NCBI GenBank assembly: GCA_028554795.2
Contig: CM068842.1
Location: 52,135,574-52,199,573, forward strand
Length of the DNA stretch: 64,000 bases
Direction: 5' to 3'
Source: Sinohyriopsis cumingii
Lineage: Eukaryota > Mollusca > Bivalvia > Unionida > Unionidae
Part shown: one piece after another, positions 33,739 through 44,756 of the stretch
Layout of the letters: each line of letters begins with the position of its first letter
Numbering within the stretch: the stretch's first letter is position 1
Position numbers and translations under genes: made by a program
The notes under the pieces: generated by a model
Databases searched by the model: none
Seen by the model: only the letters and a program-made list of their open reading frames with translations
What the model was told of the DNA's origin: nothing

Positions 33739-34050
33739 TCAATTATAGCTGAAGTGTATGTTTGTGCGCTTTAAACTCATCCTCAACGATGGTGTTATCG
33801 CCTTAAATATGTGGTTCATATTTACACCGATTTTGTCAAAGGTACTAATTTTGATGTGTTCTTGAGCTTTCATGGTTCGTCGCCACCGGATAATACATTT
33901 CTCCGCCATAGAAACCAGCACACAGCCCAAAGTTATCGTCGCAAAAGCCACAGCGATTGGGGCATCAATCATTGTTGACAATATGGAAAACTCCGTCATG
34001 CGCCCATACACACAGATGTCAGCACCATTTATCGCGTTACCAGCATGCAT
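33739..34050 (-). pseudogene. Unidentified 103-codon frame with one membrane-like segment
   Basis: This minus-strand frame has a hydrophobic segment (APIAVAFATITLGCVLVSM, about residues 30-48) followed by a basic patch (IIRWRR), as in a single-pass membrane protein. The C-terminal part is mixed polar. It lies at the downstream end of a 1.8-kb zone on the same strand that contains other coding-like pieces. I do not recognise the family. It may be an exon, a pseudogene piece or part of an unknown element. Confidence 0.3.
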
Positions 34051-34237
34051 GTTTCCTGTACGACTCTGCCTACAGGAAACGTTTCAACCTTGTTGATTTA
34101 TTTTTCAGGCGAAAATAGTGTGGGCCTTGACGCTTTGTGTATAGGGACATTATTATTCCTCTACCAGGAGTGTGATATAGAAATGTAACTGATTACTTTG
34201 GGATGGATCGGAGTAGCTACAACGCGGACATGCACCT

Positions 34238-35039
34238 CTAACCACCTCTTTCTGGCGAGACAGAGACGATGTCAAAAAAGATGTCAGTTTCCTTAATATT
34301 ACTTGAACCATCAATCACATGACCTTGTTCCTTCCCACGCTCATCAAGAACTATATTCACCATTCTAATTGCCAGCGACCGTCCTGTCGCAGATATTTAT
34401 TTGTGGAAATGCTATAGGCACATTTTAGCAAGGAAATGGAAAATGGAACAACTATTCCTCCCTTTTTACATTCAAGCCGTATGTTTTGCCTTCAGGAAGG
34501 GCAGATGTCATCTTTGAAACCATCTTTGCAAATCCTGCGTTTTAAGTTTTTATTTTAGAAGTGGGGTCTGATTAGGAAAGGTCAGTCAATGAAATGTATG
34601 TTATTTCATCAGGAAGACCTAGGTCAGCTATCGGTAGATCAGCATCCTCCCGGCCAGTCATTTCAATGTCAAAGCCTCTTCAGCTATTAGCAGGTGAAGT
34701 AGCCGTGCGAGCTTATAAAGCAAAGTGCACGTGGAGTCCAATAGCACTGCTATTATGTTTCAATCCGGAAACAAACGGGTCCAATATCACCCAAGCACCA
34801 TAGACCAAAACCAACTGCTTATTGTCAAATTTCTCAAATGAAGAATTGCTTTTAGTGGCGGCGCTGCGGCGCCACTTAACGACACTCGTACAGGATTCAA
34901 AAACCTGGGCAGTGCCATATTCAAAATACTGAGGGAAATGATGACCGCGACATTTGAAGGGGATCCCAATTACTGTTCTTTTGCGTTTTCTATAGGCGGC
35001 ATACCAGCCAAGTCCACTGGATAAGCGTTTTCCTAGTAG
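34238..35039 (-). pseudogene. Cluster of coding-like fragments of an unidentified gene or element
   Basis: On the minus strand four open stretches with protein-like composition follow one another. At 35,039-34,713 there are 108 codons then a stop (including HHFPQYFEYGTAQVFESC and LVLVYGAWVILDPFVSGL). At 34,679-34,572 there are 35 codons (RGFDIEMTGREDADLPIADL) then a stop. At 34,541-34,452 there are 29 codons (NAGFAKMVSKMTSALPEGK). At 34,396-34,238 there are 52 codons (ATGRSLAIRMVNIVLDERGK ... FFDIVSVSPERGG) then a stop. None has a proper start. The zone is less AT-rich than its surroundings. A further piece lies at about 35,470-35,580. This looks like a decayed coding sequence, or less likely short exons, of a family I cannot name. 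Confidence 0.35.
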
Positions 35040-35099
35040 GACTTAGCAATGCATTTGAGAAGCCCTGGCCTTGTTTCGCTTGTGATTGTGACAATTCCC

Positions 35100-35124
35100 C
35101 CCCCCCCCTCTCTCTCTCTCTCTC
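35100..35124. repeat. C-run plus (TC)n
   Basis: Poly-C followed by about 16 bp of TC. The 64-codon minus frame across it (34,990-35,184) contains the resulting Arg-Glu repeat. Confidence 0.9.
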
Positions 35125-35640
35125 CGCTACCAGTTCTGCTGCTTGTGCGGTCGAGCCGTTCCCAGAGCTTCTACAGTGTTTCATGCTTCATGGCTGCTTG
35201 GATTAGGATGTCTGAATCAGTGTATCAAACTCATCGCGCGCTGCATACCCCACCCTGCCGTATGTGCTATGCAATATGTCTCTAGTGAACACTTGAATAT
35301 ATACCACGCAGCACATATTCCCTGCACAGAAATAACTTTTTGCGCCCTAATACATAAACATCTTGAGTAACTCATCCATCACCAAAGTCTAATGCGCCCT
35401 GACCTTTTTTCCTTGTTCTGCAGTTTGGCCCTTACCGTGCCCGACAAGCCACACTTCTGTTTGTGTCCCCTTTTCGCAAAACCTGCACGGGAATGGTAAG
35501 GCGTGCACTCTTCTCAGCCTTTTTCAGTGCACCTCGCAGTTTTTTTAGACAAACTGTCCCTCGCATCGCCGTTATTTAGCCGTAGCTATCTGCACATATG
35601 GTGGGCCCTCATCTTGTCAGTATATATAACCGTATGGGGG
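35125..35640. other. Unassigned, relatively GC-rich stretch
   Basis: It contains one coding-like minus-strand piece at about 35,470-35,580 (KLRGALKKAEKSARLTIPVQ, then VLRKGDTN) with no start and a stop soon after. It may belong to the fossil coding zone at 33.7-35.0 kb. Confidence 0.3.
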
Positions 35641-35641
35641 T

Positions 35642-35642
35642 G

Positions 35643-35693
<51 letters not shown>
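35642..35693. repeat. Compound microsatellite (GT)n-(GA)n
   Basis: About 24 bp of GT then about 27 bp of GA, the same arrangement as at 12,588-12,645. Confidence 0.95.
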
Positions 35694-35696
<3 letters not shown>

Positions 35697-35868
35697 GGCA
35701 GATAATTCTTCATCAGTTATAATTGAAGACCACATACTGAAACTGCATTTCTACCAATATCTCAGCAATTGTGCGAAATTAAATATATCTTAATTATGAT
35801 CCATGTGATTGACATCGTAGTTACGAGATGAGAAATCGATCTTATCCTGTCTGATTTTAATAATTCCT

Positions 35869-36248
35869 TATCTCAGATTGATTCAACATGGCAATTATAA
35901 TCCTCTCAGACTGAGAAAATATGGCAGGCATAATCCTCTCGGATTGATAGTGTGGTGCTCACAGTACTCCTCTCAGATTGATACAATGTGGCACTCACAG
36001 TTATCCTCTCAATGATACATTGTGGCACCCACATTCCTCCTCTCAGATTGTTACAATGTGGCACTCACAGTCTTCCTCTCAGATTGATACAGTGTGGCAC
36101 TCACAGTCCTCCTCTCAGATTGATACAGTGTGGCACTTACAGTCCTCCTCTCAGATATACAGTATGGCATTAAGTCTTCCTCTCAGATCGATAGTATGGC
36201 AATCACAGTCCTCCTATCAATTTGATACCACGTGGCATTCACATACCT
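35869..36248. repeat. Minisatellite, 36-bp unit, about 10 copies
   Basis: The unit is 'cagattgatacaatgtggca' + 'ctcacagtcctcctct', and several copies carry deletions of a few bases. The multiple-of-three length keeps frames of 61 and 92 codons open. These are artefacts. Confidence 0.92.
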
Positions 36249-37772
36249 GCAACTAGTATTATTATATGCTCATTTTTCCCCGTTAACTTTACATTGTCAG
36301 AATCGTGCAATATTACAGGATGTTGAACCCGCGCGCCAATACACATATAGCATTCACGTGCATAAAGGAACTACTTTCTATTGTAAACAAACAATGGCCG
36401 CAGATGTCAGCACTTTTGATTTGTAAACAAATCATGTACACTCGCGTAAGAAGCGCTTTACATTGTTCTTGTTTAAATTTTGTTTCTAAATAAACTAAAA
36501 CAGATGTTTCGTGGACTGCCACATACCAGCTGCTTTGGTACATTCCGCGTTGATACAATGTTTTGGATTTAGGCTAGCTACAGTATACAATAGACGGAAG
36601 AAAGGGTCATTACAAATAACATACAAGTGGCAACTCATATACTGTCTTCTTTAGCTGGTGATAAGAATGGCAAAAAAATATACTCACAGTTTTACATCCT
36701 GAATTTTCTCAAAATGTACTTTCATTGTTCTGCAAATCCGAATAACATGAGCCATGTCATAGGGTCTCAATCTTGATTACACATTTCGAAATTGTACTGT
36801 AATTTCGATGATAAGTGCAATTGCATCCTCCTTACTGCGCTCAGAATGAAATAAGCATTTAATTCCATAGCGTCTATTTGATTATTGCAATTGAAAGACT
36901 TCATATTTTTCCCACATTATGATTTCAAACATTCAATGACAGAAACAGAAACACATCTGCAGATGTCAGCACGCTTCTCCCTAGCTTCTTCAATCCCATG
37001 TATTTCATGTGGAATTGTCACATACAATCCAGTCCATAATCACGAAATTTCGTAGAATCGAAACAAATGCAAAAATCTATTCATTCCAGATCAAATGGAA
37101 ATGTTGTTGCAATGCACATTCATTCACATTATGGCTCAAAATTTCAATTTTCACTAGACACGCCATTTTCTTTCGAAAGTTATGTCGAGCGCGCGATTAA
37201 GTTCAAATTTATCTGGGCGGAGTTATGTGCGCAGTAATAATGCTATTGTTGTGTAATGATGAATATGCGTTTGTGTATTTAGTTTGGAATGCGGCATACA
37301 TTCGGTTACTTTGTTTCGTGAAGTATATTTTGTTAATATAATTAAGCATTAGGTAGAATTTTTTAAAAAATAGCATATAATAAAAAGTTGCTGCATTTTT
37401 ATGGGAAAATATGAACTCGTTTTATAGGATGGATATACTGCACTCACAAGGTCGTGCAGTATTTCCATTCGAAAGACTCTTTCGTATTTTCCCATACAAA
37501 TGCAGTAACCTATAATTACTGAACCTTTTCCCGTCTGTATCAACGACACTCAGTTGTTCATTCGGTAAAGAATTCGCTGTTAGTGTTCATCTTTTTGTAA
37601 ATCCGATGTCAATCACCGTAGTAACTTGTAGCAGAAGTTGTAAGCTTTCCAAATAAATTATTTTTTCATTGATTTTTGGGTCGCAATAGAAGGGGATCTT
37701 GGCAGAACTGACCATAATTCCATACGCTACAAGATGCATCCTACTTTGTCTCTAACAAAAAGTTATATCGCA
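36249..37772. other. Unassigned sequence
   Basis: No gene or named repeat recognised. Short frames (60-80 codons) on both strands overlap each other without family features. Confidence 0.4.
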
Positions 37773-38346
37773 CGTATAACGGAACTCGGCATGTATAACG
37801 GAATTCGGCAAATCGGATATATAACGGAATTCAGCCTGTATAACGGAATTCGGCAATTCGGCCTGTATAACGGAATTCGGCTTGTATAACGGAAATCGGC
37901 CGTATAACGGAATTTGGCATGTATAACGGAATTCAGCATACATATCGGAATTCGGCGTGTATAACGGAATTCGGCTTGTATAACGGAATTTGGCATGTAT
38001 AACTCAATTGGCAATTCGGCATGTACAACGAAATTCGGCTTGTATAACGGAATTCAGCATCGGCATGTATAACGTAATTCGGCAATTCGGCATCTATTAA
38101 CGGAATTCGGCAATTCGGCATATATAACGGAATTCGGCCTGTATATCGGAATTCGGCGTGTATAGCGGAATTCGGCTTGTATAACGGAATTTGGCATATA
38201 TAACTGAATTTGGCAATTCGGCATGTATACCGTAATTCGGCATGTATAACGTAATTCGGTATGTATAACTGAATTCGGTCTGTATACCGTAATTCGGCTT
38301 GTATAACGGAATTCGGTCTGTATAACGGAATTCGGCATGTATAACG
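37773..38346. repeat. Minisatellite, 19-bp unit, about 28-30 copies
   Basis: The unit is 'gtataacggaattcggcat' with a variable last one or two bases and occasional 8-10 bp 'ggcaattc' additions. Because 19 is not a multiple of three, each strand cycles through all frames every 57 bp. Several frames of 83-157 codons with a 19-residue repeat stay open by composition. I do not consider them genes. Confidence 0.95.
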
Positions 38347-39153
38347 GTATTGTTTCATGAAAAAGACACAAGATTTAATCCATTTATTCTCTGAATGTTG
38401 GAACATCTATTACATCAAGTAGTACGGATGCTTTGCTTCTATTAAGGCTAACCACGGTTTTTTACATTTTACCCTGGCAAATAATAGTAAATCTCTGTTC
38501 GGATTCTGTCTGGTATATAAATCATGAGTAATTTTATTGATAAAAGACAGCCGCATTCTTTCAGTGATTTCTTTGACTGTATCATATCTAGAATGCGTGC
38601 GTGTTTTAAGGCATAACTTAAAAACTCCCAACTTGCTCAGTTGGTGGAACATTAGACTCGTAATGCAAACCATCCCTGCTCGGCTGCCTGTGTATGTCCT
38701 GGGGAAATGTACTTAGCTCTAATTTCCTAATAATGATATAACCAATATTGTTTTAAAAGCGTTGTTAAAATAAACAAAAAATAAACTTTTCCATAAAAGG
38801 GTGAATAAAGTCATCACCTTTAATTCTCAGCAAGCTTGTGTCAAAGAATCTGGATCGTCTCTAACGAAATTGTGGTTCAGTAACATCACTTTACTACGTT
38901 GCGATCATTAGATAACTTCTGTGATGATGTAAGGTTCTGACGTAAAAACACAACAAAAATATCTTGAATTATCTTTCCATACTGAAATACGATAAACCTC
39001 AGTTCATCCGCCCGTGTACTTGAACATGACATAATTAAAACTGACCCAAGAAAAGAAGAGTTTGTAAGATCCCTGTATCTCATGTGCTATACAAACTTAC
39101 AATTAAGCGAAATAGTAATGGTAGGGAAAAATATACTATGTGTCTAATGTTAC

Positions 39154-39157
<4 letters not shown>
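38347..39157. other. Unassigned sequence
   Basis: No supported gene. An 87-codon minus frame (38,410-38,673) has no recognisable motif. Confidence 0.4.

Positions 39158-39224
<67 letters not shown>
39158..39224. repeat. (TA)n microsatellite
   Basis: About 67 bp of alternating TA. Confidence 0.95.
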
Positions 39225-39228
<4 letters not shown>

Positions 39229-39794
39229 TTATGCAGAATATTGTCTCCAACATTTATATATGGGTTCTTATTTGACACGAACAATGTAAACAGCATTCGA
39301 ATCCAGGTTCCGAATTGATAGCTGATGGCAATGATCAATGTCTTAAAATCGTTCTATTTGATCAAGTTGTGGAAGAAATACAGATTCTAACATATTGTGC
39401 ACATTTAATTGATTTGGGTACATTTTAAGCAATGAATTATATAAAAAAGGTGCTTTCCGCGATTCTGTGGTACACACAGACATGCAATAAATAGTATATA
39501 CCCTACCTTAAAGTACGTTTACTTATGAGAACATTAAAAAGAAGTTTATAATGTGTCTTTCAGCCTACAGCTACATCAAACTTACCTTAGAACTATTTAC
39601 AGTAACTGCCATTGTAACTTAATTTTTGATTTATTGCTCTATGCTACATTTACCAAATATATTCAGTACTTTTCTGATTAATGGACCAAAAAATCGTTAG
39701 TACCGTAATTGAGCCAATCGGATTTTGTTCTACCTTTACTCCACTTCAAACTCGACATAAAATGTAACAACAGGTTATATATGTGGTAAAGCGT
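39225..39794. other. Unassigned AT-rich sequence
   Basis: No gene or named repeat recognised between the TA microsatellite and the long-TIR element. Confidence 0.4.
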
Positions 39795-39803
39795 CTAGAA
39801 TGT

Positions 39804-40605
39804 CAGTCTGATTACTAACACATCCTCTAGCTTGATGCTCGACAAAAAAATGGTATGAATGGCATTCGTGTCATTAGCAGACTAATTTAGTGCATATAAA
39901 AACACACTTGTCTGTCTGCACTTGTAACGCGCTATTTTTTTTAAACTAGAGCTCTAAAAGTTTTTCTTCATTTTAGCGCACTAAAAATTAAAACTTACGC
40001 GTGTGTTTGATTTTCCAACGCTCTTGTTTCTTTTTTCTTTCTACATTTTAAAATTGAAATTCTTTTCATGATTTAAAACATAAACACCATAAGTCATAAT
40101 ATTAACTGACAATAATAACATGCAGCTATTGTGACAAATATTCATTTACCAGTAGGTTAAATATATTAAATTATAAATAGGTTTCAAATTAATACCTCCT
40201 ATTTGTATTCAATATCAGATCTTCCTCAATTCTGTCGGATTTGCTACTTCTGCAACAATAGTTTATTGTGTTCTGAATTCGTTGTGAAAACCCCTCTCTG
40301 TCATTCTTTTCCGCCATGTTTATAAATCAAACAGTCCCCATGCCATGTAATCTTTCCGAATAAACATTTCATTGGACAATTGTAACTGACAAACTATATT
40401 AAACGTACGCGTAACTTTTCATTTTTATCGGGTAAATGAAAAAAACAGCATGCTATTTGCTACTTTTAGAGCTCTAGTTAAAAAAACTAGCACCTTAAAA
40501 GTGCAGACATACACATGTTTTTAAGCACTAAAAAGGCTGTCAAGTACACGAATGGCTATTCATAACATGAGAGCCGAGTTAGGGGATATGACTTTAATCA
40601 CAGTG
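39804..40605. mobile_element. 802-bp long-TIR non-autonomous DNA element (Mutator-like pattern)
   Basis: Arms of about 205 bp (39,804-40,008 and 40,400-40,605) are inverted copies of each other. The ends read CAGTCTGATTA and, reverse-complemented, CACTGTGATTA. Further matches are 'tatgaat.gccattcgtgt', 'ttagtgc', 'tgtctgcactt', a perfect 16-bp block ACTAGAGCTCTAAAAG (39,945-39,960 against 40,463-40,478) and TTACGCGT. A perfect 9-bp direct repeat CTAGAATGT abuts both ends (39,795-39,803 and 40,606-40,614). Long arms with a 9-bp duplication are typical of Mutator-like elements. CAG..CTG-like ends also occur in hAT, which would use 8 bp. The 390-bp centre has no coding frame. Confidence 0.85.
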
Positions 40606-40741
40606 CTAGAATGTTAGATACATTTCTTGTTTTTAGAAGTATTATTCATTCAAAAAATTTATAAATATGTGCAGTGCAAGCCATTTAAAAGGAGTAGGAG
40701 AATTCGCATAGAATGTAGAATCTTTAGATAAACAAAATCTT

Positions 40742-40742
<1 letters not shown>

Positions 40743-40780
<38 letters not shown>
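40743..40780. repeat. (TC)n microsatellite
   Basis: About 38 bp of TC. Confidence 0.95.
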
Positions 40781-40782
<2 letters not shown>

Positions 40783-41386
40783 GTTATATATACGTAAACT
40801 CATCAAGATGGCCTTGCTCATCAATTTTCTCACCTACAAAATTAATTATAATATTTCGCCTTTGTTATCATAAAAAAGAAAAGCTTCTTTCAATGTTTTC
40901 AAGGGAATACCCGTGGTTTCCGTTACACCCTGAGTAGTCGGGTGGCACGAATACCCCTGATTCTATTATCTGCATGACTGACATTTACCTGACGAGGTTA
41001 TCTCCCTTACAATTTCATTTCATTAACCCACGGGTATGATACAAAACATACATGATAAGAGTGGGAGAAACATTATCACCAAAATATGTGAAATAATTTT
41101 ACAAATAACAAATTGGAGCTTAAACATGAAACTCGCGCATTCGGTTTTGTTCAGTTCTATGGCTGGTAAATTCAGTCGTTTAGAAAAAGAGATAAAGTCG
41201 GATATGTGCGAACACTTCCGAAATCGCTTGAGTATATGTTTCAAGAGATTCTAAAATGAATCAATGGGAGAAAATTGACAGTGCCACAGCTGCAATAACA
41301 CTTTTATCTACACAGTGGTTATATTACCTTTGGAACAAATTTGTTTTCACACATATGTCCTTATGCATGTTATTCAAACATATATT

Positions 41387-41389
<3 letters not shown>
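40781..41389. other. Unassigned sequence
   Basis: Frames at 41,023-41,244 and 41,036-41,254 are each other's shadows. No family is recognised. Confidence 0.35.

Positions 41390-41449
<60 letters not shown>
41390..41449. repeat. Compound microsatellite (TC)n-(AC)n
   Basis: About 37 bp of TC followed by about 22 bp of AC. Confidence 0.95.
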
Positions 41450-42389
41450 ATGAAAAGACTCTACATTGATGAAAACAAAACGTCGCTTTCAATTCTAACA
41501 ATGTTTGGAAATATTCGGGGTAGGTGGGTATCGATTGCAAACCCTATTGAAGTGGCTATCGAAATTTGGGTGAGCGAGGAAGACTGCTATAACACCTGGG
41601 CCACAGAATTCACATTTGAATACCAAAAATAACTAAAGAAACAAAATCGCATTTCATAAACTCACGATCATTTAAATGTGATGCTTAAAGATGTTACGCT
41701 CTGAAATCTATCGGATACGACCAGATCTATCATATTTCTACACTATACAATCCCAACAATGTTAAATCTAGCAATCCGCTCGCTAAATGAAAATAAAAAC
41801 ACAAATTCGTTAATTCTTTATGAAAACAGTAATTAATTTAACAAATCACACAAATTTATATTTAGAAGCTACATTTGTATACCATCCACAATTATTGCAA
41901 AATTTCGAAACTTCTATTTTATCAATGTAACTGTTAATATCATTGGCAAATGTTAACATGAATTAAAAATCAGTTTTATATTTTAAAAATGTTAACATTT
42001 TATAAAAGGTATATAAAATAAAAGATAAAGATGAAAAACTTTAAAATCCTAAAGCATAGTTGCATATTTTTTGTATAAACCTCATTCTCTCGAAAATTAC
42101 CCGATTTTCTCTGATGATACTTCTTCTTTAAGTACCGTAATTGCATTCTCGTACAAAGAAATCCCCCACTGGGTTTAAGTTGACACACTCAAGAAGAATT
42201 TTTCGCACTGGCAGAATAAAGCTTAACCTTAAGTGCTATATATTGTCGATGCACGAGTAACGATTACACATGTGAAGTTAGGAGTTCATTGAATAAATTC
42301 TCTTAGTTTAAATCTCACACATGGAAGCGTACATACAAAGAGAGAAACATACACATGTATGTACGTACGTTGGACATACCTACATGAAT

Positions 42390-42390
<1 letters not shown>
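41450..42390. other. Unassigned sequence
   Basis: The frame at 41,315-41,632 continues out of the microsatellite into a 60-residue stretch (start MKRLYIDENKTSLSILTMFG) with no known motif. It is probably chance. The rest is AT-rich with no feature. Confidence 0.35.
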
Positions 42391-42432
<42 letters not shown>

Positions 42433-42470
42433 TACATACATACATCATACATACATACATGCATACATAC
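42391..42470. repeat. Compound microsatellite (AC)n-(ATAC)n
   Basis: About 38 bp of AC followed by about 40 bp of ATAC with a single TC interruption. Confidence 0.95.
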
Positions 42471-42474
42471 TTGC

Positions 42475-42720
42475 GAGTGGCCGAGTGGTCTAAAGCGTTC
42501 TCGTTACGGATCACTGCCATCTCACCTCTGTCTGCGTGGGTTCGAGTCCAGGATTCAGCCAATGTGGGTATGTGAGAAAGCTTGCCAGTAGCTTCTCGTG
42601 GGTCGGTGGTTCTTTCCGGGGGTTTTCCCGGGTTCTTCCTCCACCATTATTACTGGCCGCCATGCATAGCCTATCGTGTGCTGAAAAATGGCGTTAAACC
42701 CTACGACAACAACAACACAA
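42475..42720 (+). mobile_element. SINE family A, full-length copy
   Basis: The head 'gagtggccgagtggtctaaa' (A box) and 'gggttcgagtcc' (B box) match a tRNA-Leu/Ser-type promoter. The shared body follows ('gtgggtcggtggttctttcc', 'ttcttcctccaccatt', 'ggccgccatgcatagccta', 'tggcgttaaaccctac') and ends in (AAC)n. A 14-bp direct repeat flanks it: GCATACATACTTGC at 42,461-42,474 and GCATATATACTTGC at 42,721-42,734 (one mismatch). This is the best-preserved A copy in the window and appears relatively young. Frames of 60-84 codons across it are artefacts. Confidence 0.93.
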
Positions 42721-42734
42721 GCATATATACTTGC

Positions 42735-43565
42735 AACGCTAAAATGTATTGGCCAAGTTAACATAATTTTTTTATTAAGCTAGATGGCAATTTTTACGCA
42801 CGTTTTCTTTTCATCCACGCATCATTTCAAAGATACCGGCAAACCACTAAAATGCATTAAAAGCTGACGGAATTCCAGCGGTTCTATGGATATTAGCCTA
42901 TGTGACGTTTTCAAACCAACGAATGTAACACTCGATATGAATTCCTTTCTGTAAAAATAAGAGAGCATATATTTTGGAACAAACTTTTTGCTACAATAAA
43001 TAATGGTTCTAGTTGCTCATTTTTGGATTAACAAGAATAAAATAACGAGTCGTCATGAACAAACTTTGTCACGCACATTTTCCCTTCATAGTACAATTTG
43101 AAAAGTTATCGCCCCTAAAACGAACACAAAAACGTGTGTGACTGTGTTGTTTTGTTTTTGTTTTATTTATTTATTTACTTGTTTTTACTTATTTACTTGT
43201 TTTTACTTATTTATTTGTGTGCATTTCTGACAGGTCGACTGCACAAACCACTGCTGGCCAACATTTAAACCTACGCGTGTGGTTTCAATCATGCATTTCT
43301 TCAAAAATTAATTTAACCTCTAAGCTGGTCAAGGTCATGACTCTTCTTCAACAGAAAATCTCACAATTTTTCTGTACCTACTTTGTTCTTCGGAACTCGA
43401 CTTTAACAGAGGATGAAAAGGTCAATTAGTACCTGACTAAAAGTGCCTTGAACTTTCAAGATTAAAAAAATATTGGAATGCTTCTCTTTTTAAACAGCTC
43501 TTGGGAAGTAACGTCTCCCTGGACAGTTTATCTGGTGAAATTTCATCCGACAATGACCTATTGCA
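42735..43565. other. Unassigned sequence
   Basis: It includes a (TTTA)n-like tract at 43,160-43,216. No gene recognised. Confidence 0.4.
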
Positions 43566-43575
43566 GAAAAATGAG

Positions 43576-43897
43576 TGTGTGCGAGTGATTTAGATTTTTA
43601 ACGTAGCTTTAACAATTTTTTCAGTCATATCGCTACGATGTCTGCAGTGTGACAGTTTATAGTGATGTCTAGCACTAGGGCATCATGCCGCAGATATGTA
43701 ACATGTGTCCCACCCAGTCACATTATCCTGACACCAGGCCTTCCAGTCCTAACACTAACCTCTTAATGCTGAACGCCAGGCTAGGCAGATGTTAGTACCA
43801 TTTTGTAAATCTTTGGTATGACTCGTCCGGGTTTCGAACCCGCGACCTCCCGCATCTGAGGCGGAAGCTCTAACCACTAGAACACCGGAGCGGTGTC
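43576..43897 (-). mobile_element. SINE family B, full-length copy
   Basis: On the minus strand the tRNA-like head contains 'tagtggttagagcttccg' (A box) and 'gggttcgaaaccc' (B box). The family body and a tail ending 'aaatcactcgcacacactca' follow. A perfect 10-bp direct repeat GAAAAATGAG lies at 43,566-43,575 and 43,898-43,907, marking target duplication and exact ends (322 bp). Confidence 0.93.
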
Positions 43898-43907
43898 GAA
43901 AAATGAG

Positions 43908-44756
43908 AATAGTTTTACACTGAAGATACAAATAAAAACAAACTAATGATTTCTGTAGAAAGCATACACGTCAGATTTTGACTGCGGCAATCAGGTTAAT
44001 TTCTAATGCAACTGGTGGTTTTTATACTGAACCAACACTGCCACCAGCACCTCTTTTTTACATTCATTTTTGACAGGAAAGAGCTATTTTGAATAATTTC
44101 CTGTGATAAAGCAGCTAAAAGAATCAGTATGTGCCTTATACATGAATCAGGTTCACTAGTACTATAACAAATTAGCATACTTTTCATCACCCCTCAACAA
44201 TCTAGACTTTTAGATATTTACCTCTGTAGCAGACACATGTAAATACGTAATCCAAGTCGGCTGCTCATTTGCAGTTACGCATTTGACAAGCCAACCCATT
44301 TCCAAGCCTCAAAGTAAATCTCAACCACATTACAGATTTAGTTTCTGTGTGAATTTATAAATGCTAGGCTTGTGATAATTAGGTTCAAACCTTCTACCTT
44401 AAACATTAGAGAGGTGTCAAAATACGAAACTATCCAGTGAGACCTTAGGACTCACATATCGTTCTTTAGTAATCAAGGCACACATCACTCTCTGTGGAAA
44501 TAAATATTATGCCGGCTGTGTCATTACCTTAGCTGATTTCATCGGTCACTAAACTATAAAATATGTCTTGCCTTGTTCTAATAAAATCGATTATAGTTTA
44601 TGTACAACTACCACTTACAGTCATGATCGGAGACAAATGATTTCATTTCTTTTCGAATTCATCTCTATCAGATCCATCGGATCCCCTTGTCTCCACAAAT
44701 GTTTGATCTGTTCTAGTGTTATTACTTACTATGACTTATTGGCTTAAAAATATTGA
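43908..44756. other. Unassigned sequence
   Basis: No gene or named repeat recognised. Confidence 0.4.

Noticed and set aside
37773..38346. CRISPR array
   Set aside because: This and the other tandem arrays have contiguous units without unique spacers, and the DNA is eukaryotic.
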